This document shows positions 1-5,147 of a stretch of 6,142 nucleotides of DNA, piece by piece. Each line of letters opens with the position of its first letter. Positions within the stretch are counted from its first letter, which is position 1. Location of the stretch: assembly GCA_007128755.1 (NCBI GenBank), contig SKWV01000121.1:1-6142 (forward strand), in the 5' to 3' direction. The notes under the pieces were generated by a model. The model saw only the letters and a program-made list of their open reading frames with translations, was not told the DNA's origin and did not search any database. Origin of the DNA: Trueperaceae bacterium (GTDB lineage: Bacteria; Deinococcota; Deinococci; Deinococcales; Trueperaceae). The translations under genes were made by a program, and so were the position numbers.

Positions 1-887
1 CGTTCGGCCGGCCCGCGCGCGACGGTGGGCGGCGCCGAGTCGACGCGCGCGACGGCCTGGTCGATGTCGGCCTCGCGCGTGAGCGTGACCCCCTGCGTCC
101 AGAGACCACCGTCCTGGTCGGCGTAGAGCGCGAGCGTCGGCACCGGGACCAGGACGCGCTGCACGAGCAGCGGCGTGGCGGCGCGGTTGTCGATCGTCAC
201 CGGCGTCACGGCCCGGTGTGGGCGGATCGGCAGCTCGTCGATCGCGAGACGCCCGGCGGTACGGCTGGCGTAGCACAGTTCGCCGACGAGCGTCGACGGG
301 CCGAACCAGGTATCCGACAGGCGATGGGTGGGGATCTCGGTGAGCAGGACGTCCTCGAGCGCGTCCTCGTCGCGGCGCGTGTTCGGCTTCCGGCCGCGGC
401 GGCGGCGTCCGCGGGAGGGGCGGCCGACGCTGATCGTCACCCACACCGGCGTGCTCACGAAGAGCGTGACCCGTTCGCCGCTGGGCACGGCGAGCGTGCT
501 CTCGGGGCGGACGACCACGGAGCGATCGGCGAGCACCGGCCGCAGCAGCAACGCCGCGGGCGAATCGGAGAAGCTGAAGCGCTGCACCGCGGCGTCGTCG
601 GCGACGTCGTCCTCGGGCACCTCGTGCCCCCGTTCGGCCTCGCCCGCGCTCCCGTCGCTCCCGCTGGTGGTCATGATCGCCCACTCCCGCGGATGCCGCC
701 TGGCCCAGAGCGTGAGCGGCCCCGCCACGGCGCGCACCACGCCGCCGACCGCGAGCACCGTCTCGCCCCACCAGTGCGGATCGCGAGGCGGCGGCGTCGG
801 TCCCGCGGCCTCCTCCAGCGGAGCCTCCTGACTCGGGGCGTCGGGTTGATCGCGGGCGACGTCGCTGCTCATGACGTCGACCAGCAT
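1..887 (-). CDS. Conserved protein of unknown function, DUF432-like (3' end outside window)
   Basis: My minus-strand translation gives 295 codons from the ATG at 887 with no stop before the left edge, so the C-terminus is missing. The function is unknown. What can be seen: a Pro/Glu-rich N-terminus (residues 1-36), a GPLTLWARRHPREWAI stretch (56-71), an acidic linker, VLADRSVVVRP (118-128), LFVSTPVWV (142-150), an arginine-rich insertion (about 155-176), the best conserved-looking block LSDTWFGPSTLVGELCYASR (190-209), then IRPHRAVTPV (221-230) and LVPVPTLALY (246-255). From memory these blocks match the DUF432 family, which I recall lying next to MscS-type mechanosensitive channel genes; neither point was checked. 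There is no clear membrane segment or signal peptide. A second in-frame ATG at 872 is possible, but only the first has a G-rich stretch just upstream. It is divergent from the kinase gene. Being a real gene is likely; the family name is tentative. Confidence 0.75.
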   Translation of the reverse strand, partial: MLVDVMSSDVARDQPDAPSQEAPLEEAAGPTPPPRDPHWWGETVLAVGGVVRAVAGPLTLWARRHPREWAIMTTSGSDGSAGEAERGHEVPEDDVADDAAVQRFSFSDSPAALLLRPVLADRSVVVRPESTLAVPSGERVTLFVSTPVWVTISVGRPSRGRRRRGRKPNTRRDEDALEDVLLTEIPTHRLSDTWFGPSTLVGELCYASRTAGRLAIDELPIRPHRAVTPVTIDNRAATPLLVQRVLVPVPTLALYADQDGGLWTQGVTLTREADIDQAVARVDSAPPTVARGPAE

Positions 888-942
888 ACCCGCCCCCGCC
901 CGGCGGTCCGGCAGGCGTCCCGAGGGCGTGGGCGCCCGCCGG

Positions 943-948
943 TATGAT
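943..948 (+). promoter_or_regulatory. -10-like box TATGAT, probable promoter of the kinase/hydrolase pair
   Basis: TATGAT is one mismatch from TATAAT and stands out in GC-rich DNA. It lies in the gap between two divergent genes. Seven bases separate it from an ATG at 956, so transcription would be expected to start at or within a base or two of that ATG, giving a leaderless message. I see no good -35 box about 17 bp upstream. GGGCG (924-928) and CGCCC (933-937) could pair around a 4-base loop and overlap the core promoter, but such matches are common at this GC content. No comparable box was found for the minus-strand gene starting at 887. Confidence 0.5.
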
Positions 949-955
949 GGCGCGC

Positions 956-994
956 ATGTGTCGTGTCGATGCGCCGGAACGCCTCACGCCGTGA
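956..994 (+). CDS. Possible 12-codon leader ORF before the kinase gene
   Basis: The ATG at 956 opens a 12-residue frame (MCRVDAPERLTP) ending in TGA at 992-994. Its stop overlaps the GTG at 991 that I take as the kinase start, in a GTGA arrangement. The ATG sits 7 bases after the TATGAT box, where a leaderless transcript would begin. If translated, it could deliver ribosomes to the kinase start, which has only a weak GGAA-like Shine-Dalgarno upstream. The peptide has a single Cys and no run of any one amino acid, so amino-acid attenuation is not supported. The alternative is that the kinase begins at the in-frame GTG at 958 and this frame is chance. Confidence 0.35.
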   Translation: MCRVDAPERLTP

Positions 995-2022
995 ACCTCG
1001 GACCGGTCCTCCACACCTCCGCCGGGTCGAGCGAGGACGATCAGGGCCGCCGGCCCCTGGTCGTCGTCGGCGACTTCGCCTGGGACGTCCTCATCCGCAC
1101 CGCCACCGCGCTCCAGCCCGGAGGCGACACCTTCGGCGAGGTGCAGCTGGCCCCCGGCGGCAGCGCCGCCAACGTCGCCGTGTGGGCGAGACGGTGCCAG
1201 CTCCCGACCGCCTTCGTGGGCATGATCGGCCGTGACCGCTTCGGCGCGCTGGCCGAGGAGAACCTGCGCGACGAGCAGGTCGAGGCCTATCTGGTCACCA
1301 CCGGAGCGCACCTGACGGGCTCGGTGGCGGTGTGGATCGACCACACCGGCCAGCGCTCGATGGTGTCGGGCAAGGGCGCCGACCACGCCCTCCTGCCGGA
1401 CGAGCTGCCGCGCGAGCTCATCGCCTCGGCGCGGCACGTGCACTTCACGGGCTGGTCGTTCTTCGACGACCCTCCCCGCGCGGCGGCGCGCGAGGCCGCC
1501 CGGGTGGCGCGCGAGGCCGGTGCGACGATCTCCCTCGACCCGGGCTCGTTCCAGATGATCGAGGCGATGGGCGTCGACGCCTTCGTCGACGTGACCGCCG
1601 ACTTGGGCGTCGCCTTGTTCTTCCCGAACGCCGAGGAGGCCGCCACCCTCACGGGCGAGCGCGAGCCCCTGGCCATGGCGAGCGCCCTGCGCGAGCGCTA
1701 CGGCGGCGCGTCGATCGCGCTCAAGCTCGACGCCGCCGGGGCGTACGTGCTGGGGAGCGATGACGAGCGGGGGACCCCCATCGCCCCGAAGGCGAACCGG
1801 CTGGTCGACGCCACCGGTGCGGGTGACGCGTTCGCGGGCGCGTACCTGTCTCGTCGCCTCCGCGGCGCGTCGGCGGCCGAGGCCGCGACCTTCGCCGTCG
1901 AGGTGTCGGAGTGGGTGATCGGCCAGATCGGCGCCAGGCCGGCGCCGGACGACGAGTTGCGCGCCTTCCTCGCGCGACAGCCCCTCGCGGGCGGCGTCCT
2001 CGCGGGGTGTGACGCGTCATGA
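991..2022 (+). CDS. PfkB/ribokinase-family carbohydrate kinase
   Basis: A cytoplasmic enzyme expected to phosphorylate a sugar or related alcohol with ATP; the substrate cannot be named. From the GTG at 991 it has 343 residues, close to the usual 290-340 of the family. Visible in order: a first strand VVVGDFAWD (24-32) with a substrate-side Asp, the PfkB N-terminal signature GGSAANVAVWARRC (56-69), FFPNAEEAATLTGE in the middle, and the C-terminal signature DATGAGDAFAGAYL (273-286). In that signature Asp279 is the expected catalytic base and GAG forms the anion hole. Start choice: the frame is open upstream to an ATG at 871 and a GTG at 958, but the fold begins near residue 23 of the 991 start, and 991 overlaps a possible leader ORF. 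Its stop overlaps the next gene by ATGA, so the two are probably co-translated. Confidence 0.9.
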   Translation: MNLGPVLHTSAGSSEDDQGRRPLVVVGDFAWDVLIRTATALQPGGDTFGEVQLAPGGSAANVAVWARRCQLPTAFVGMIGRDRFGALAEENLRDEQVEAYLVTTGAHLTGSVAVWIDHTGQRSMVSGKGADHALLPDELPRELIASARHVHFTGWSFFDDPPRAAAREAARVAREAGATISLDPGSFQMIEAMGVDAFVDVTADLGVALFFPNAEEAATLTGEREPLAMASALRERYGGASIALKLDAAGAYVLGSDDERGTPIAPKANRLVDATGAGDAFAGAYLSRRLRGASAAEAATFAVEVSEWVIGQIGARPAPDDELRAFLARQPLAGGVLAGCDAS

Positions 2023-3131
2023 CACGTGCACGGCCGCGGCTGCTGGTCCTGGCCTGCGCCATGCTCCTGGCGGGCTGCGCCGGCACGATCGTCGACCCCG
2101 GCGCGCCGTCCCTCGCCGAGCTGCCGCTGGGCGTCTGGTCGGAGGTGCCGCTGGGTGGCGACGCGCGCTGCGCCGACGGCTCCGCCTACGCCGTGCAGGT
2201 TCGCCGCGGCGATCCCGACGCGCTGATCGTGTCGTTCCAAGGAGGCGGCGCCACGTGGGGCAGGGTCGACGGCGTGTCGCCCGAACTGCTGCGCCTCGTC
2301 GGCGGTCTGTACGTGCCGCGCGTCACGACCGTCGCGGCGAGCGGCCTGGCGTCGCCACCCGCGGACGATGCGCTCGCCGGTCCGACGCAGGTGCTGGTGA
2401 GCTACTGCAGTGGCGACGTGCACTGGGGCGACGCCGACGGCGTCGCCGGGACGGGCGAGGCGATCACGCAGCGCGGCGCGGCCAACGTCCGCGCCGCGCT
2501 CGGCTGGCTGGGCGACCAGGACCTGACGCCGTCTGAGCTCACGATCGTCGGGTGCAGCGCCGGGGCGTACGGCGCCCTGTTGTGGACGCCGAGCCTGCAG
2601 GCGCGCTACCCGCACGCGAGCCGTTCGCTGCTGCTCGACGCCGGCCTCGGCGTGGTGCAGGCGCCGTTCGTGACCGGCGAGGTCGGGCTGGCGTCGTGGC
2701 GCATCGACGGCGCGTTCGCCGAGAACGGCGTCGCGGAGCTCCTGGAGGCGATCGACGTGGGCTACTTCGAACGGCTGGTCGCCGCCGTGGCCGGCGACTT
2801 CGATGGGCCCATCGGGATCGCCAGCACCGATCGCGACCTGGTGCAGGCCGTCTTCTGGTACCTGACGGGCGAGGAAGGCAGCGGCTTCCGGATCGACCCG
2901 GACCTGACGACCTGGTCGGACGCCGCGATGGAGCGGATCGCGGCGCTGGGGCGGACCCCGGGCGTCAGCACGTTCGTCTCGGACTGGCGGCCGTCGTGGG
3001 CGCCCATCGGGACCACCGGCCACTGCTTCACCGAGCACAACGACGTGTGGCGCGCCGCCGGCGAGCCGTTCCGCGCGTGGTGGGCGGCGTTGCGCGCCGG
3101 GAGCGTGCCGGCGAGCATCGACCTCCGCTAG
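2019..3131 (+). CDS. Pectin acetylesterase/Notum-family hydrolase, putative lipoprotein
   Basis: A 370-residue predicted exported serine hydrolase resembling the pectin acetylesterase/Notum family (alpha/beta hydrolase fold, carboxylic-ester cleavage). The N-terminus has Arg residues, then a hydrophobic core ending in LLAGC (16-20), a lipobox that would place Cys20 on a lipid anchor outside the membrane. Family-type elements follow: FQGGGATW (oxyanion loop region), YCSGDVHWGD (129-138), GCSAGAYG (178-185) with Ser180 the expected nucleophile, STDRD (Asp271 the likely acid) and GHCFTEH (335-340) with His335 or His340 as the base. The ATG overlaps the kinase stop by 4 bp and GGGG lies 11 bases upstream. 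The natural substrate is unknown: bacterial members need not act on pectin, and Notum itself removes a lipid. It ends 4 bp from the convergent ribBA stop. Confidence 0.82.
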   Translation: MTRARPRLLVLACAMLLAGCAGTIVDPGAPSLAELPLGVWSEVPLGGDARCADGSAYAVQVRRGDPDALIVSFQGGGATWGRVDGVSPELLRLVGGLYVPRVTTVAASGLASPPADDALAGPTQVLVSYCSGDVHWGDADGVAGTGEAITQRGAANVRAALGWLGDQDLTPSELTIVGCSAGAYGALLWTPSLQARYPHASRSLLLDAGLGVVQAPFVTGEVGLASWRIDGAFAENGVAELLEAIDVGYFERLVAAVAGDFDGPIGIASTDRDLVQAVFWYLTGEEGSGFRIDPDLTTWSDAAMERIAALGRTPGVSTFVSDWRPSWAPIGTTGHCFTEHNDVWRAAGEPFRAWWAALRAGSVPASIDLR

Positions 3132-3135
3132 GGGC

Positions 3136-4365
3136 TCACTCGGCCAGATGACCCAGCTTGGCCCGCTTGGTGGCCAGGTACGCCTCGTTGTACGGGTTCT
3201 GCCCGACGTGCAGGGGGACCCGCTCGGTCATCTCGATCCCGTACCCCTGGAGCGAGATCACCTTGCGGGGGTTGTTGGTGATGAGGCGGAGGCGACGCAC
3301 GCCAAGGTCGTGGAGGATCTGCGCGCCGATGCCGTAATCGCGCAGGTCGGGCGCGAAGCCGAGCTGCTCGTTCGCCTCGACCGTGTCGGCCCCCTCGTCT
3401 TGGAGGCGGTAGGCCCGGATCTTGTTGAGCAGGCCGATGCCGCGGCCCTCCTGCCGGAGGTAGACGAGCACCCCGCGCCCCTCGTCGGCGATGAGCTTGA
3501 GCGCCGCGTCGCGCTGGGAGCCGCAGTCGCAGCGCAGGCTGTGGAGGGCGTCGCCCGTCAGGCACTCGCTGTGGACGCGCACGAGCACGGGCTCGCCATC
3601 GGCCACGTCGCCCAGCACCACGGCGACGTGCTCGCCCTGCGTCATCTCGTCGCGGTAGCCGACGACGGTGAAGTCGGCCCACGGGGTCGGGAGCTTGGCC
3701 TCGTCGACGCGCCGCACGAAGCGATCGCTCGCCAGCCGGTAGGCGATCAGGTCGGCGATGGTGCCGACCTTGAGTCCGTGCTCCCGCGCGAACGCCAACA
3801 GGGCGGGCAGGCGCATCATGCTGCCGTCGTCGTGCATCAGTTCGGAGAGCGCCCCGACCGGCTGGAGGTCGGCGAGGCGGCAGAGGTCGACGCTCGCCTC
3901 GGTGTGGCCGGCGCGGCGCAGCACGCCACCGGCCCGGGCGCGCAGCGGGAACACGTGCCCAGGACGCGCGAAGTCGGCCGCGGTGGCGTTCGGATCGGCA
4001 GCCCGCCGGATGGTGTGGGCGCGGTCCTTGGCCGAGATGCCGGTCGTGATCCCCGTGACGGACTCGATGGAGACCGTGAACGCCGTCTCGCGCCGCGCGG
4101 TGTTGTGCAGCACCATCGGCGGCAGGTCGAGGCGATCGGCCGCCTCGTCCGGCATCGCCAGGCAGACGATCCCGCCCGTGTGCCGGATGATGAAGGCGAG
4201 CGTCTCGGTGGTCGCGAACTCGGCGGCCACCACCAGGTCGCCTTCGTTCTCGCGGTTCTCGTCGTCGACCACGATGACGGGCCGGCCGGCGCGCAGGTCG
4301 GCCAGGAGCTCGGGGATGGACGCGAGCGAGGCGCGCACGTCGTCGACCGGTGTGGTGGCGTTCAC
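3136..4365 (-). CDS. ribBA: Bifunctional 3,4-dihydroxy-2-butanone-4-phosphate synthase / GTP cyclohydrolase II
   Basis: A 409-residue two-domain cytoplasmic enzyme that feeds both branches of riboflavin synthesis. The N-terminal RibB domain (about 1-210) converts ribulose 5-phosphate to dihydroxybutanone phosphate. It shows DDENRENEGD (34-43), GIVCLAM (65-71), PGHVFPLRA (135-143), GHTEA (153-157) and Glu175, so the metal and catalytic positions I know from E. coli RibB appear intact. The C-terminal RibA domain (about 215-409) opens GTP. It has zinc ligands Cys268, Cys279 and Cys281 in the family spacing, YLRQEGRGIGL (302-312) and TNNP (363-366). It starts at a GTG (4365) overlapping the ribE stop as GTGA. 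No Shine-Dalgarno is visible before it, so re-initiation from ribE is likely. It is the last gene of the operon here. Confidence 0.97.
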   Translation of the reverse strand: MNATTPVDDVRASLASIPELLADLRAGRPVIVVDDENRENEGDLVVAAEFATTETLAFIIRHTGGIVCLAMPDEAADRLDLPPMVLHNTARRETAFTVSIESVTGITTGISAKDRAHTIRRAADPNATAADFARPGHVFPLRARAGGVLRRAGHTEASVDLCRLADLQPVGALSELMHDDGSMMRLPALLAFAREHGLKVGTIADLIAYRLASDRFVRRVDEAKLPTPWADFTVVGYRDEMTQGEHVAVVLGDVADGEPVLVRVHSECLTGDALHSLRCDCGSQRDAALKLIADEGRGVLVYLRQEGRGIGLLNKIRAYRLQDEGADTVEANEQLGFAPDLRDYGIGAQILHDLGVRRLRLITNNPRKVISLQGYGIEMTERVPLHVGQNPYNEAYLATKRAKLGHLAE

Positions 4366-5147
4366 CGGCGCCGCTCGCGGCCGGCGTCGGGCGGATCGGG
4401 GACGGGTGGCGCCGGCGGCGGCGCGGGCGGATCGGGCACCGGAGGCGCGTCTGGCGGCGCCGGCGGATCGGGGACGCGCGCCTGGGCGACACCGGCGACG
4501 TCGGCGTCTCCGGCGTCGTCGCTCGCGCCGCCTCCCGTCGCCATCAGGCGCTCGAGGTACTTCGCGATCAGGTCGGCCTCGAGGTTCACGAGATCGCCGG
4601 GCTGGAGCTCGCCCAGGGTCGTCACGGCGAGCGTGTGCGGGATCAGCCAGAGGGTGAAGTCGGTCACCGGCAGGGTGGGGCTGGAGCCACCGGGACCACC
4701 GACGTCGACGACCGTGAGCGACACGCCGTCGACCGTGATGCTGCCCTTCGGGATGAGGTAGCGCGCCAGCGCCTCCGGCGCGCGCACCGTGAGCACGTGC
4801 GCTCCCGGCTGCGCGTCGATGGCCGTCACCAGCCCCGTGCCTTCCACGTGCCCGGAGACGAGGTGGCCACCCAGCCTGTCGCCGAGGCGCGTCGCCCGCT
4901 CGAGGTCGACGTTGCACCCGGTGCGCCAGCGCGGCGCGGTCTTGGCGACGGTCTCCTTCGACAGTTCGACCTCGAACGTGTCGTCGGTGACGGCGACGAC
5001 GGTCAGGCAACACCCCGACACGGAGACGGAGTCGCCGATCCGCAGGTCCTGCGGCACCTCGCTCGCGCCGATGGTGACGCGCAGGTCACCACCCGTGTCG
5101 TGCACGTCCCGCACGACGCCGATCTCCTCGACGATTCCCGTGAACAT
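4362..5147 (-). CDS. ribE: Riboflavin synthase alpha chain with proline-rich C-terminal repeat tail
   Basis: Catalyses dismutation of two 6,7-dimethyl-8-ribityllumazine molecules to riboflavin, the last step of the pathway. The 261-residue product has the two-barrel lumazine-binding plan: barrel one from MFTGIVEEIG (1-10) with GCCLTV (45-50), barrel two from GHLVSGHVEGTG (94-105) with GVSLTVVDV (141-149), then LIPHTLAVTTL (168-178) and the C-terminal helix LEADLIAKYLERL (189-201). Usual length is about 200-220; here about 60 extra residues follow, Gly/Ala/Asp-rich then a 12-residue VPDPPAPP-type repeat and a GRERRR end. A Gly/Pro/Ser insertion (about 150-160) lengthens a loop in barrel two. 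I chose the second of two tandem ATGs because it gives the classic MFTG start and a 6-base spacing from AGGGAG. Its start overlaps the ribD stop (TGATG) and its stop overlaps ribBA (GTGA). Confidence 0.96.
   Translation of the reverse strand: MFTGIVEEIGVVRDVHDTGGDLRVTIGASEVPQDLRIGDSVSVSGCCLTVVAVTDDTFEVELSKETVAKTAPRWRTGCNVDLERATRLGDRLGGHLVSGHVEGTGLVTAIDAQPGAHVLTVRAPEALARYLIPKGSITVDGVSLTVVDVGGPGGSSPTLPVTDFTLWLIPHTLAVTTLGELQPGDLVNLEADLIAKYLERLMATGGGASDDAGDADVAGVAQARVPDPPAPPDAPPVPDPPAPPPAPPVPDPPDAGRERRR
4389..4475 (-). repeat. 36-bp tandem repeat in the ribE 3' end (about 2.4 copies)
   Basis: On the plus strand the word gcggatcggg recurs at 4391, 4427 and 4463, exactly 36 bp apart. On the minus strand the units encode VPDPPAPPDAPP, VPDPPAPPPAPP and a partial VPDPP, residues 225-253 of RibE. 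The period is a multiple of three, so copy number can change without a frameshift. The units differ at a few bases, so the array is not freshly duplicated. It ends about 24 bp before the ribBA start. Confidence 0.9.

Noticed and set aside
216..947. Plus-strand frames of 243 and 167 codons at 216-947 and 328-831
   Set aside because: They are Arg/Ala/Ser-rich shadows antisense to the DUF432-like gene, whose minus-strand frame has recognisable conserved blocks and runs to the window edge.
871..990. Longer kinase start at the ATG at 871
   Set aside because: It would lie inside the divergent gene and upstream of the likely promoter, and it adds an Arg/Pro/Ser-rich extension not needed for the kinase fold.
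1698..3038. 446-codon minus-strand frame antisense to the kinase and hydrolase
   Set aside because: Its composition is low complexity and no family motif is visible. It spans the junction of two well-supported plus-strand genes, and long antisense frames are expected at this GC content.
4389..4475. CRISPR-like array or regulatory iterons
   Set aside because: The 36-bp periodic units are contiguous with no unique spacers, stay in frame, and encode a regular peptide repeat, so a coding minisatellite explains them.
3148..4761. 537-codon plus-strand frame antisense to ribBA and ribE
   Set aside because: It has no recognisable motif, its Gly-rich stretch is just the reverse of the RibE proline repeat, and both genes beneath it are certain.
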